NCBI GenBank assembly: GCA_024278215.1
Contig: JAJRTR010000111.1
Span: 59,483 to 123,482 of the forward strand
Direction of reading: 5' to 3'
DNA from: a bacterium
GTDB lineage: Bacteria > UBP15 > UBA6099 > JAJRTR01
DNA: 64,000 nt
Every line of letters begins with the position of its first letter. The first letter of the stretch is position 1. Both the position numbers and the translations under genes were made by a program. The notes beneath the pieces were generated by a model. It was not told the DNA's origin. It was given only the letters and a program-made list of their open reading frames with translations, and searched no databases. This document shows positions 15,836-24,851 of this stretch, piece by piece.

Positions 15836-17104
15836 ATGTTGTCGAATGTAACAGGTTTGATATGCCGGGAATGCGGGAACACGGTTGATATGATCGCGCA
15901 GAATCAGTGTGATGTCTGTTTCGGCCCGATGGATGTAAATTATAATTATGCCAGGATAAAGAAACTTGTAACAAAAAAACGGATACGCAAGGGACCCGCG
16001 AATATCTGGCGCTATAAAGAGTTTCTGCCTGCGCAGACCGAGAAATACGTCGATCTTGCACCAGGTTTCACCCCGCTCCAGCGAGCCGAAAGACTCGGTG
16101 AAGAACTCGGCATAAAGAATCTGCTGATAAAAAATGATACTATAAACCCGACTTTTTCATGTAAGGACAGGATGGTCTGCGTGGCCATGACGTGCGCGAT
16201 CGAGCAGAATTTCGAAATTGTCGCGTGCGCCTCGACAGGCAACCTCGCGCAGTCGCTTGCTGCTTACGCGGCGAAATCCGGACTGAAAAGCTACATCTTC
16301 GTACCTGCCGGCTCAAATGAAATACGCCTCTCTTCGACCAATATTTACGACCCGATTCTGCTGGGCGTAAAAGGTGATCCGTCGCAGCTTAATAAGCTTT
16401 GCTCCGAGATCATGCTCAACTCGAACTGGGGTTTCATCAATGTCAACCTGAGGCCATATTATGCGGAGGGTGCCAAGACACTCGCTTATGAGGTTGCCGA
16501 GCAACTCGACTGGAAAACGCCCGATCACCTTGTGATCCCCATGGGGTCGGGAACTACCATGACAAAGATTCATAAAGGATTCCAGGAAATGGTGGATGCT
16601 GAACTGCTGCGTCACGCACGAGTCACTTTCAACGGCGTGCAGTCCACAGGCTGCTCCCCGATCGTGAAGGCTTTCAATGCGAAATCGGAACTCATCCAGC
16701 CCGAAGCGCCCAGTACAATAGCAAAATCTCTCGCTGTCGGCAACCCGGCGGACGGCTACTATGCGCTCAAGATTATTCGCGGCTCCGACGGGCTTGCTGT
16801 TTCGGTCACCGACAAAGACATACGCGCAGGGATAAAACTGCTGGCGCGGCTCGAGGGCATCTTCGCCGAACCGGCCGGCGGCGCTGTTGTCGCCGCGCTC
16901 GGGAAAATGGCGGCACTCAGGCATTTCAAAGCTACCGACACTGTCGTAGCCTACATAACAGGTGCAGGCCTCAAGACTCCGGACATCATCAAAGATATTG
17001 TGCCCAAACCCCGCATTATCGAACCGACAGTAGATTCACTGGACGCCGCCGTCGCCGCCATCAACAGGGCGAAACATGTGCCGGGCGCTCCGGATAAAGA
17101 GTAG
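15836..17104 (+). CDS. thrC: Threonine synthase (PLP-dependent)
   Basis: A 422-residue fold-type II PLP enzyme of the threonine synthase family, which converts O-phosphohomoserine to threonine. The N terminus carries a small zinc-ribbon-like pair (CRECG and CDVCFGP), common in this subfamily. The PLP lysine lies in FSCKDRMV, with ASTGNLAQSLAAYAAKSGL and MGSGTTM forming the phosphate-binding loops. The ATG at 15836 follows GGTGGAGG. It heads a likely operon with a ubiquitin-like sulfur carrier and a NIL-domain protein, both linked to sulfur amino-acid metabolism. Because related enzymes also use O-phospho-amino acids for sulfhydrylation or cysteate synthesis, an alternative role in homocysteine formation cannot be excluded. 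Confidence 0.88.
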   Translation: MLSNVTGLICRECGNTVDMIAQNQCDVCFGPMDVNYNYARIKKLVTKKRIRKGPANIWRYKEFLPAQTEKYVDLAPGFTPLQRAERLGEELGIKNLLIKNDTINPTFSCKDRMVCVAMTCAIEQNFEIVACASTGNLAQSLAAYAAKSGLKSYIFVPAGSNEIRLSSTNIYDPILLGVKGDPSQLNKLCSEIMLNSNWGFINVNLRPYYAEGAKTLAYEVAEQLDWKTPDHLVIPMGSGTTMTKIHKGFQEMVDAELLRHARVTFNGVQSTGCSPIVKAFNAKSELIQPEAPSTIAKSLAVGNPADGYYALKIIRGSDGLAVSVTDKDIRAGIKLLARLEGIFAEPAGGAVVAALGKMAALRHFKATDTVVAYITGAGLKTPDIIKDIVPKPRIIEPTVDSLDAAVAAINRAKHVPGAPDKE

Positions 17105-17156
17105 GCGAAAGTTCAATAGAAATCAGTCAGGCGACCCGGCGCGGGAGATTATTTGG

Positions 17157-17429
17157 ATGATAAAAGTTCAAATCCCCTTGATATTCAGGAGATTCGTCGG
17201 CGAACAATCCGAAATCGAGATGGACGCCGGCAGTGTGCGGGATGTCATGCTCGAACTCGAAGCCGCCGTACCTGCTTTCAAAAATAAACTGCTCGACGAA
17301 AATGGAGAAATACGACGGTTCCTTGCTGTTTTCGTGAACGGAGACAATATTATAAATAAACAGGGAGCCGAAACTAAACTGGAAGCAGGCTACGAGGTTG
17401 CGCTGGTGCCCGCCGCGGGAGGAGGGTGA
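17157..17429 (+). CDS. MoaD/ThiS/CysO-like ubiquitin-fold sulfur carrier
   Basis: A 90-residue beta-grasp protein: VQIPLIFRRFVGEQSEIEMDAGSVRDVMLELEAAVPAF is the typical MoaD/ThiS opening split over two strands and a helix, FVNGDNI is the conserved central strand, and the protein ends VALVPAAGGG. A C-terminal di-glycine is the site of adenylation and thiocarboxylation in this family. It sits between thrC and a NIL-domain gene, not beside moaE or thiG, so it is probably a CysO/HcyS-type carrier for cysteine or homocysteine synthesis. The three terminal glycines may need trimming or may be used directly. The ATG at 17157 has GGGAGA upstream. Confidence 0.85.
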   Translation: MIKVQIPLIFRRFVGEQSEIEMDAGSVRDVMLELEAAVPAFKNKLLDENGEIRRFLAVFVNGDNIINKQGAETKLEAGYEVALVPAAGGG

Positions 17430-17433
17430 GAAA

Positions 17434-17679
17434 ATGATAAAACGAAGAGTGATGATTTCAATGCTGGCCGATGTGATGAAAGAACCGATCCTGTACCGGC
17501 TAGTGCGTGATTTCGACATAGTTCCCAATGTGCGCAAGGCGGACGTCACGCTGAATGAAGCCTGGATGAAGATGGAACTCCAGGCGGGTTCCGAAGATCA
17601 GATAAATGAAGCTGTTGAATATCTCAAGTCTGTCGGCGCGACAGTGAAACCGCTGGGCGGTGATGTTGTAGAAGGCTGA
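17434..17679 (+). CDS. NIL-domain protein
   Basis: An 81-residue protein consisting of a single NIL domain, the small ferredoxin-like fold also found at the C terminus of the methionine transporter ATPase MetN and in archaeal homocysteine-synthesis proteins. Visible family features are KEPILYRLVRDFDIVPNVRKADV and the AVEYLKSVGATVKPL helix and strand. It starts 5 bp after the sulfur-carrier stop with ribosome site GGAGG. NIL domains bind methionine in MetN, and together with sulfur-carrier proteins are recurrent in gene clusters for sulfur assimilation; the exact job here is unknown. Confidence 0.82.
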   Translation: MIKRRVMISMLADVMKEPILYRLVRDFDIVPNVRKADVTLNEAWMKMELQAGSEDQINEAVEYLKSVGATVKPLGGDVVEG

Positions 17680-17692
17680 TTGCCCTTTTTTC
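17655..17692 (+). terminator. Weak intrinsic terminator overlapping the end of the NIL gene
   Basis: GGGCGGT pairs with ATTGCCC (two G-U pairs) across a 17-nt loop, followed by six T. The stem begins inside the last codons of the NIL gene. Confidence 0.4.
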
Positions 17693-18077
17693 GTAGGATT
17701 ACAGTAGTAAGATATTATATGGAAACGCGGGAGACTTGATTTTCACAACACGCCCCTGATGTCGTGTCAACAAAGAAAAGACGTAAGAAAGGTCATCGCA
17801 AAAACGATAAAAGTGCAGGGCAGGTGCACCGCAGCCCGCCTCAACTTGTGCATGTACAAACCGTTTTCGCGAGAAATAAGTGATTAGGCGTGGGACGGTG
17901 ACCGCGCCCCGCACATCTTGCGCATTTAAAGATGTGACACGTCCCCAAGTGACCGGGATTGATTTATCTGTGCCGTACAATAGCCTGATTTGTATTATGC
18001 TTGATAAGGCTTATGATTGATAACAGAAAAGTAAGATAGACCAACACTACTCTGGATACAGGGGTTAGGAGCCGGTT
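17693..18077. other. Intergenic region before the zinc dehydrogenase
   Basis: About 385 bp with no supported gene. It contains a 7-bp hairpin at 17913-17935 (ACATCTT...AAGATGT) and several GTGACC/GGTCAC half repeats around 17897 and 17950, which look like remnants of a decayed repeat. The - strand frame at 17699-17980 has no ribosome site or recognisable protein. Confidence 0.45.
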
Positions 18078-19103
18078 ATGAGCGAAACAATGAAAGCGGC
18101 GATTTTCGATGGCGAGGGCATACTTTCTGTTAAAGAAGTGCCGATGCCGAGAATGAAATTGTTCGAAGATGTCCTCATAAAAGTGGAAATGGCAAGTGTG
18201 TGCGGCACAGACTGTCACATACTTTCCGTGCCGCCGGGCCACCCTGCCACCGCTGGTGTCGTGCTGGGCCACGAGTATATGGGCGAAGTCGTGGAAACAG
18301 GCAAGTGGGTAAGCCATCTCAAGCCCGGCGATCGCGTGATAATCGATCCGAACATAACATGTGGGCTATGCCGTTACTGCCGCATGGGACTACCCAATAT
18401 GTGCGAAAATATGACCACGCTGGGCATCTTCATCGACGGTGGTTTTGCTCCCTACAATATCGCGCCCGCGAAGGCCTGCCATCCCATAAGTGAAGAATTG
18501 CCCGCCGAAAAAGCTATTTTTGCAGAACCCCTCTCCTGCGTTATCAACGGAACAAATAAGCTGGCGCTTCGACCCGGTGAGACAGTTGTTATTCTCGGCG
18601 CGGGCCCCATCGGTCTGCTCTATACAGCGATGATGAAACTCAGCGGCGCGGGCAGAATAATAGTCGCGGAAGTAAGCTCGTTCAGAGCTGAAAAAGCGCG
18701 GGAAATGGGCGCGGATATCGTGGTGAACCCGAAAGAACAGGACCTTGCCGAAGAAGTGCGCAAAGTCACCGGCATCGGCGCAGATGCTGTGGTCGACGCT
18801 GTCGGCTCACTCATAAAAGATGCTGTCGCCGTTTGCCGTCGCGGCGGCAGAGTACTTCTCTTCGGAATGAACAGCAACGCCCGCTGCGATTTTACACAGT
18901 TCGATATAACTCGTCACGAGATCAGCGTACTGGGCACTTACATCGCGAAGAACACTTTCCCGCCGACGATACAACTTATCGAAAATACCGACATTCCGCT
19001 GGAAAAACTCGTCACACATCGCATAACTCTCGACGAGCTGCCCCAGGGAATCGAGACAATGAGAAGCGGCGAAGCTATCGAGATGATAGTAATACCAAAG
19101 TGA
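18078..19103 (+). CDS. Zinc-dependent alcohol dehydrogenase (MDR family)
   Basis: A 341-residue medium-chain dehydrogenase/reductase. Catalytic zinc ligands are in SVCGTDCHIL and GHEYMGEVVETG; the structural zinc lobe is CGLCRYCRMGLPNMC; the NAD-binding motif is VVILGAGPIGLLYT. The family includes threonine 3-dehydrogenase, sorbitol and alcohol dehydrogenases; the substrate cannot be read from sequence, though proximity to thrC makes threonine metabolism one possibility. The start has a good ribosome site (AGGAG, 7 bp). It is a single-gene unit closed by a terminator at 19153. Confidence 0.9.
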   Translation: MSETMKAAIFDGEGILSVKEVPMPRMKLFEDVLIKVEMASVCGTDCHILSVPPGHPATAGVVLGHEYMGEVVETGKWVSHLKPGDRVIIDPNITCGLCRYCRMGLPNMCENMTTLGIFIDGGFAPYNIAPAKACHPISEELPAEKAIFAEPLSCVINGTNKLALRPGETVVILGAGPIGLLYTAMMKLSGAGRIIVAEVSSFRAEKAREMGADIVVNPKEQDLAEEVRKVTGIGADAVVDAVGSLIKDAVAVCRRGGRVLLFGMNSNARCDFTQFDITRHEISVLGTYIAKNTFPPTIQLIENTDIPLEKLVTHRITLDELPQGIETMRSGEAIEMIVIPK

Positions 19104-19152
19104 AAGTTTGTACAACTAAACACATATACAATTACACAATATTGCATACACG

Positions 19153-19189
19153 CTCCCGGCTGGACATGTTGGACAACCGGGAGTTTTTA
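19153..19189 (+). terminator. Intrinsic terminator after the zinc dehydrogenase
   Basis: CTCCCGG, 17-nt loop, CCGGGAG, then TTTTTA. It ends the single-gene unit at 18078. Confidence 0.8.
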
Positions 19190-19402
19190 CGTTGTTATGT
19201 ACAGAATTACCCAGTTAGAGAACTCTATCACATATTTTATTGTTCCTGTAATTGCCGCACATGGACATTTCCCCGGAGTTCCTCCACAATAACCTGCCCA
19301 CTGCCACAAAAATTGTTCATACGACGAAATCAGGGGAATCACGGTATCAGTATTAATTCATTGTGTAGTTTTTGCAATAAAAAAAGACAACAACGCAGCT
19401 TT
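19190..19402. other. AT-rich upstream region of the envelope cluster
   Basis: No gene seen. The region between the terminator and the Crp-like site is AT-rich with short A tracts, suitable for a regulatory upstream region. Confidence 0.4.
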
Positions 19403-19418
19403 TGTGATCAATGTCACA
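19403..19418 (+). promoter_or_regulatory. Perfect TGTGA-N6-TCACA site (Crp/Fnr-family operator)
   Basis: TGTGATCAATGTCACA matches the Crp core half-sites exactly. Its centre lies about 56 bp upstream of a TATAAT at 19467. A second copy of this pattern is at 55577-55592. Confidence 0.6.
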
Positions 19419-19451
19419 TCCCGAATAAATATACTTTAGAATGCTGAATTT

Positions 19452-19472
19452 TCACAAAAATTGTGATATAAT
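19452..19472 (+). promoter_or_regulatory. Palindrome abutting a TATAAT -10 box
   Basis: TCACAA, AAA, TTGTGA forms a 15-bp inverted repeat (19452-19466) directly followed by TATAAT (19467-19472). A protein bound here would cover the -35/-10 interval and could repress transcription. The leader down to the first envelope gene is about 250 nt and includes a small hairpin at 19500-19515 and a six-codon frame with a ribosome site at 19653-19673. Confidence 0.5.
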
Positions 19473-19739
19473 AAACGTAGAATATTTTGCGGAAATACCC
19501 CTTGTGGCAACAAGGAGATTTGCAGAATATCCCGAATAAAATACGTGATCCTGATTAGAGTATGCAACTTATTGTGCAAACCGAGAAGATTTTCAAGTAC
19601 ATTATCGCGGTCATGCATACAGGTTCCAGGTTCTCAAATTTCAGGAGTCGCGGATGAACATCGTTCTGCGATGATATAACTTCGCCATTATGATTATGAA
19701 CAGCATTATTTTATGATTGCTTTAATGAAAGAGAACTCA

Positions 19740-22553
19740 ATGAAGCTGTACCGTTTTTTTGTTGCATGTCTTACAGCACTCGCGATGGTGATGGTATCCG
19801 GTGTGGCGGCAACTGCTGTGGGAACAACAAGTGGAACCGTTATTTCAAGTTACGCGACGATCAGCGCGGACAATGCCGTAAGCAGCGTGGTCTCGAACAC
19901 GGTGGATGTCACAGTTGATCCGGTCTATGGCCTCGACACGAGCGCGTTCAGCGAACCCGACGATGTGAAGATACTGGTACAGGGCGATTATGTCGATTAC
20001 GAATTCGGGATAAGCAACAACGGGAACGCGACCGACGCGGTGAGGCTTGAGATCGGAGCGCAGAGTTTCGGGGGCGAAGGCGGAGCGGGCGCGGCGTGGA
20101 GCGTCGAGGTGCTGGACGCAGTGGGCGCCCCGCTGACATGGGAAAGCGGTGGGACGACTTCGGACCCGTCGGGAGACGCGGCAACGGCCACGGGCATCGC
20201 GCCCGGCGAAAACGCTACATTCACACTGCGCGTATACTGCGGCTCGGGCGCGGACGACGGCGCGACTATGACATTCAGCGTTAATCTGAAAACGCTCAAT
20301 ACACCAGTCGGCGAATACACCGGTTTCAACTCGAGCAGTTACGGCGGGGCGGCTGCTGTAGCGTCCGCCGCGAAAACGGCGCAGGTGCAGGACGAGAATC
20401 CGCCGGTGGTGACAATTACCGCTCCTATCGAAGGACAGGTACTGACTACAACTTCCGTCACGCTGACGGGAAGCACTTCGCCCGCGGCCGCATCCGGCAC
20501 CGTATCAATAGGCAGCTCGGCAAATGAACTTACGGTCGACGCGTCCGGTGATTTCGGGCAGACTGTGCTTTTTACCGAACAGGGCGACAACACGATATAT
20601 GTCACGGCATTCGACCAGGTGCATAATTACGGCACCGATTCTGTAACTGTTTACGTCGACTCACTTCCCCCCGAAACGTACATAACGTCACCGGCGGAAA
20701 ACGAGGAAGTAAACGGCACTGTGGTGGTAACAGGGACAGTGACAGACATAAATTTTTCGACATACCTGCTCGAATACGGGCCGGGCGACACGCCTGTCGC
20801 GTGGGGCACGATAGCATCCTCGACAGTAGCCGTATCGGGCGGTATGCTCGGTACATGGGACACCGGGGGGCTTTACGGCACATATACTATCAGGTTGACG
20901 GCAAGCGACATTTATGGCAATTCGCGCCAGGTATCCGAAACGGTGGACGTCGGCAACAGCGAGATTTTCGAGGGCACGCTAGCAAAAGGCGAGTGGCAGA
21001 TGATGTCCATACCGGGTATTCCCAAGGACGCCGATCCGAGATCTTTCCTTGGCAGCTCGAGGTATGAAGTGCAGCAATGGGACGAAGACCTCGAGTCCGA
21101 CGAATACATGAAGAAGTTCACAAGGAGCTTCGCTCTGAATTACGCGGGAGAAGGATTCTGGGTGAAACCATACGAGGGCGAAATCCAGTACGATGTCGAC
21201 GCGCGGGTCACCGATTCGACGACGGAATATGCGATGCCGCTCAAAGTCGGCTGGAACCAGGTAGGATTGCCGTATAACCGTGAATCCGGGATGCTGTGGG
21301 ACAATGTATATGTGAAAAACACCGGCACCGGCGAGGAACTGTCGATGCAGGAAGCGATAAGCGAAGGCTGGATCGACAGTACGTTCAACGAGTATTCCAA
21401 CGATGGATACGTAGGCCGCGGGCTGGGCGACACGCTGTACCCGTTCGAGGGATATTTCCTGAACGCCTATGTGGAATGCGAACTGATGTTCGATCCCGGC
21501 GAGGGGAGGCCGGCCGGAATAGCGAGGCAGGCAGGCGGTCGGGGCATGTCGAAGATAATCAGGCCCGAATACGAGTGGAGAATGCAGTTGTCGGCCCGGA
21601 CAGGCGAAGCACGCGACACGGACAATTTCGCTGCCGAACTCAGCGGCGCGGACAACGAGTTCGACGCGGAAGACGCCGGCGAACCGCCGACGGTCGACCC
21701 TTATGTATCGCTCTATTTCGAGAACGAAGACTGGCAGCGCAGGCCGGGCCGTTACGCCCGCGACAGCAGGACGCCTTCCTACGAGGTCAACGAAGAGAAA
21801 ACGTGGAACTTCGTAGTCGAAGTCAGCCGCCCCGGCGACAACGTGAAGGTCAGCGTCGCCAACGCCGACAAGCTGCCGGACAACTACCATTATGTGATCC
21901 TCGACAAAGAAACCGGCACGGAATTCGACCCGAAAGAAACACCCGAATACACATATACGGACAGCGGACAGGGCAGCCGGATGTTTTCACTTCGTGCCAT
22001 AAGGCTGGGCGGCGGCAAGGTGGTAATATACTCGAACCGTTTCCCGGCGGGGTGGTCGTTGTTCTCGGTGCCGCTGGACCCGCAACCGTCCGATGTGCGC
22101 ATCCAGCTTGCAGGACAGGTCGACGACTTGCAGGTCTTCCAGTATTTCGACAGGGAACTGTATAACCCCGACAGCCCCGAAAAGGTAGACATACAGGCCG
22201 GTATAGGATACTGGGTGTATCTGGACAAAGAAAAAGAAATCGAGTTTGAAGGCAGGGAGACTTCGGGGCAGCCGTCGATAGAGATACCGCTTGTGAAAGG
22301 CTGGAACCTGATAGGCAACCCGTACACGCACGAAATAGATACGGGAACACTGGTGAAGATAAAAAAAGGAGAAGAAACCCTTGGTCTGGCTGAAGCAGTT
22401 GAAGCAGGCTGGGTGGACAAAGAAATATATGCTTATGATGATAACACGGGAGGTTATGAACGCCTCGAAGAAGGCGCGGCCCTCATTCCATGGAAGGGTT
22501 ACGCCGTCAAGGCTCTGAGACCATGCAAAGCAGTTATTTTTGCAGAGCCCTGA
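19740..22553 (+). CDS. Large secreted modular surface protein
   Basis: About 937 residues with a Sec signal peptide (KLYRFF... followed by a hydrophobic stretch to about residue 27). Residues roughly 35-210 resemble the DUF11/CARDB-type beta-sandwich of surface proteins (VDVTVDPVYGL, FGISNNGNATDAV). Residues about 215-395 hold two Ig-like domains with PPVVTITAPIEGQ and PPETYITSPAENEE openings. The C-terminal half contains a duplicated module of about 180 residues: the first runs from GEWQMMSIPGIP to ELMFDP, the second from GWSLFSVPLDPQ to KAVIFAEP, each with a GW(N)xxGxPY core and a W-KGY motif. In-frame ATGs at 19713 and 19725 are alternatives; 19740 gives the best signal peptide. The final 31 bp overlap the next gene. 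Function unknown; likely adhesion or envelope scaffold. Confidence 0.8.
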   Translation: MKLYRFFVACLTALAMVMVSGVAATAVGTTSGTVISSYATISADNAVSSVVSNTVDVTVDPVYGLDTSAFSEPDDVKILVQGDYVDYEFGISNNGNATDAVRLEIGAQSFGGEGGAGAAWSVEVLDAVGAPLTWESGGTTSDPSGDAATATGIAPGENATFTLRVYCGSGADDGATMTFSVNLKTLNTPVGEYTGFNSSSYGGAAAVASAAKTAQVQDENPPVVTITAPIEGQVLTTTSVTLTGSTSPAAASGTVSIGSSANELTVDASGDFGQTVLFTEQGDNTIYVTAFDQVHNYGTDSVTVYVDSLPPETYITSPAENEEVNGTVVVTGTVTDINFSTYLLEYGPGDTPVAWGTIASSTVAVSGGMLGTWDTGGLYGTYTIRLTASDIYGNSRQVSETVDVGNSEIFEGTLAKGEWQMMSIPGIPKDADPRSFLGSSRYEVQQWDEDLESDEYMKKFTRSFALNYAGEGFWVKPYEGEIQYDVDARVTDSTTEYAMPLKVGWNQVGLPYNRESGMLWDNVYVKNTGTGEELSMQEAISEGWIDSTFNEYSNDGYVGRGLGDTLYPFEGYFLNAYVECELMFDPGEGRPAGIARQAGGRGMSKIIRPEYEWRMQLSARTGEARDTDNFAAELSGADNEFDAEDAGEPPTVDPYVSLYFENEDWQRRPGRYARDSRTPSYEVNEEKTWNFVVEVSRPGDNVKVSVANADKLPDNYHYVILDKETGTEFDPKETPEYTYTDSGQGSRMFSLRAIRLGGGKVVIYSNRFPAGWSLFSVPLDPQPSDVRIQLAGQVDDLQVFQYFDRELYNPDSPEKVDIQAGIGYWVYLDKEKEIEFEGRETSGQPSIEIPLVKGWNLIGNPYTHEIDTGTLVKIKKGEETLGLAEAVEAGWVDKEIYAYDDNTGGYERLEEGAALIPWKGYAVKALRPCKAVIFAEP

Positions 22554-24550
22554 GATCGAGTATCGAGTTGGTAAAGAGAAAGGTTTCCCTTAAAACAGGG
22601 GTGTGGACATTGACACTGGCGCTGATAATATCCCTTGCGGCCGCGGGGGTGAGGGCGCTGGAAGAATACAAAATAGAAGTCAATGGACTGGACCTGCCGG
22701 TGGAAGACAGGCTCGAATACCGGGACCTGACATTATTCATGCCGCTTGACGAATCTGTCAGGGACGCGCTCGACGCGACGATTTCAAGAGTGCCGTGTGA
22801 CGGCGATTGTTTCATCGTCACGGCTTACGGCGTACAGGTGCGTTTCATGACCGGCAGCGGGGAAATCGAGGCGGACGGTCGCTCATATAATGTGGGTGCG
22901 GCACCTTACAAAGTCGGAGAAACGTATTACGTGCCTGCTGAAGCTTTTTTTCAGGCCATCGACTTCGAGACCGAATGGAACCCTGAAGAAAACCTGCTGC
23001 GGGCAGGTATCACACTCGACATGCGGCCCGTGCAGGAAAGATTTTCCGGCATCGAGGGTATAGCGACTGTCGAAGAAGCGTTGGGCGGCGGCAGACGCGA
23101 AGATGTAACAAGCCAGATCGCCCCCCCGGCCATCGCGGGCGAACCGGGCTTCGAGATCGAGGAACCGTTCATTGCATACACTTTCGAGAACTCGGTGAAA
23201 ATGCTCTCGAAAAAAGTCAGTGGCGACAAAACCCTCAGCAGGGTCGAGGAAAAAGGAGACATTTACAACCAGCTGAACTTTCGGTTTGTCGGCCTGATGA
23301 GCAACGGTTACGACTTTACAGGCATTCTTCGTACCAATCAGACGACCGACACGGGCACGAACAGGGGCGAGGTGAAAAAACTATCGCTGAGCTGGAAGAA
23401 AAACGACATTATGCTCAAAGCTTATGATGTGCAGCCGAAGTTCTCGCAATATATGCTCAGGAACTATCCCGTGCAGGGTCTGCATTACCAGCGGACAAAT
23501 AATATGTTCAAATGGGATGCTGTATTCGGGAAAACACCGAAAAGGATAAGGGATTCGAAATACGCGAGATATGTCGGCGGGCTTCGAATCGAAAAGAACG
23601 TAAGTAAAAGAAAAAACGCTTTTATCGGTGGAACTTTCACAAGTGTGCGTGATACGGGCAATTACATGGGAAGTGCGAAACAGAAAAATCTGGTAGCCGG
23701 TGCCGACGGTACAATACAACTGAGCGACATGGCGAGATTCAGAGGAGAAGTCGCGAACAGTTACAACGAATTCACGGGCCTGGGCAGTGTGCGGGGCACG
23801 GCTGCAAAGTATGAACTGAACTACAAGAGCAGGTCCGCAACGAGCAAAACGACCTATGAACGCACGAGCTCGAATTTTTATTCGGAAACGGCCTACTACA
23901 CAAAAGGCCGGACAGAGATCGCGACACTCTACAACAGGAAATTGAGCCCGAAAACAATGTTCGGGCTGGGAGCGAAACGCAAAAAAATAAAGGACCGCGT
24001 AAGCAAAATATACCCGATGTCGCTGGACATCAGCCCGTGGGGGACCAGGGATTATTTCCGGATGACACTCCAGCGCAATTATGAAAAGGACAGCGGTAGC
24101 CGAAACAGGATATTGGACACGAGGGAGTTGAGAGTACGCGACAGGATGGGCGGGAGCAGGGTAGACATGAAAGTGGGCAGGCAGAAGAACAAAGTGCCCG
24201 GCTCGCAACTGGCCTACAAGGACTCGAGGAGCATCAGTGTGAAATCGCTGCTCACGGACAAAGTCGGCGCGAAGTTCAATATGAAAAGTGAAAGATGGAA
24301 AAAAGACAGGGTTTCGGTAACGAGGCGGGTCGGGCTTACGCTGGATTACGAACCGGCACCGTGGACGGAAATGACGCTGGGCTTCGGTCGCTACTACAAC
24401 AACCCGCGAAGCGCCAGGACACATGTGAGATTCACTTATCACAAACTGGACATCTATAACGACAGCGAATGGAAAGCGGAATACATGTTCGAGAATTACA
24501 GAGACTACAATATAAATACGGTTAATGTAAGCTACAGTTTTTTCAAATAA
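22523..24550 (+). CDS. Outer-membrane beta-barrel protein with copper-amine-oxidase-N-like domain
   Basis: About 675 residues. A hydrophobic signal segment (VWTLTLALIISLAAAGVRA) lies after an unusually long basic N-region. Residues about 50-175 match the copper amine oxidase N-domain-like fold often found in envelope proteins (IEVNGLDLPVEDR, FMPLDE, YYVPAEAFFQAI). The rest is rich in alternating hydrophobic/polar strands with many Tyr, Arg and Ser, typical of a transmembrane beta barrel, and ends NVNVSYSFFK, close to the aromatic C-terminal signature of outer-membrane proteins. The start is uncertain: ATG 22523 overlaps the upstream gene by 31 bp, ATG 22490 by 64 bp, and a TTG at about 22568 would shorten the N-region. 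The tight overlap suggests partnership with the preceding surface protein. Confidence 0.75.
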   Translation: MQSSYFCRALRSSIELVKRKVSLKTGVWTLTLALIISLAAAGVRALEEYKIEVNGLDLPVEDRLEYRDLTLFMPLDESVRDALDATISRVPCDGDCFIVTAYGVQVRFMTGSGEIEADGRSYNVGAAPYKVGETYYVPAEAFFQAIDFETEWNPEENLLRAGITLDMRPVQERFSGIEGIATVEEALGGGRREDVTSQIAPPAIAGEPGFEIEEPFIAYTFENSVKMLSKKVSGDKTLSRVEEKGDIYNQLNFRFVGLMSNGYDFTGILRTNQTTDTGTNRGEVKKLSLSWKKNDIMLKAYDVQPKFSQYMLRNYPVQGLHYQRTNNMFKWDAVFGKTPKRIRDSKYARYVGGLRIEKNVSKRKNAFIGGTFTSVRDTGNYMGSAKQKNLVAGADGTIQLSDMARFRGEVANSYNEFTGLGSVRGTAAKYELNYKSRSATSKTTYERTSSNFYSETAYYTKGRTEIATLYNRKLSPKTMFGLGAKRKKIKDRVSKIYPMSLDISPWGTRDYFRMTLQRNYEKDSGSRNRILDTRELRVRDRMGGSRVDMKVGRQKNKVPGSQLAYKDSRSISVKSLLTDKVGAKFNMKSERWKKDRVSVTRRVGLTLDYEPAPWTEMTLGFGRYYNNPRSARTHVRFTYHKLDIYNDSEWKAEYMFENYRDYNINTVNVSYSFFK

Positions 24551-24640
24551 TGAGGAAGGAAAGGGAACACGGTATTTCACACAGTTATAAGCCGGATTCG
24601 GCATCATGCGGTGCCGGGTTCGTTTAAAAAGGTATAGATA

Positions 24641-24817
24641 GAGCCAATTGCAAATTATGTTCGAAGCGAGATCAAGCGAAATTGTTCAGAAGCAAGGCGG
24701 AGGTACAAAATCACCGCAAGCGTACTTGTGAGTACGTTGAGGATGATTTTGTGCCGACAACGCAGCTGTTGGCAATTGCAGCCGATCGCAGCCGAATCAG
24801 AATTTTACAATTGGCTC
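24641..24817 (+). repeat. Palindromic interspersed element, copy B (177 bp, full length)
   Basis: Full-length relative of copy A. Left end GAGCCAATTGCAAATT, right end AATTTTACAATTGGCTC (one mismatch and one indel between arms). The centre again forms a hairpin around GCGTACTTGTGAGTACG. It lies in the 301-bp gap between the outer-membrane protein and the first fecR-like gene and ends 35 bp before that start codon, as copy A does before folK. Confidence 0.85.
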
Positions 24818-24851
24818 GATATAGAAAGAAAAAAAAGAAGGAGGTAATTGT

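Noticed and set aside
17699-17980. Small - strand gene before the zinc dehydrogenase
   Set aside because: No ribosome site and no recognisable domain; the region has remnants of repeats and hairpins instead.
19653-19673. Six-codon leader peptide (MNIVLR) with AGGAG upstream of the envelope cluster
   Set aside because: Ribosome site and start are present, but the frame has no amino-acid bias suggesting attenuation and no terminator follows; kept only as a remark.
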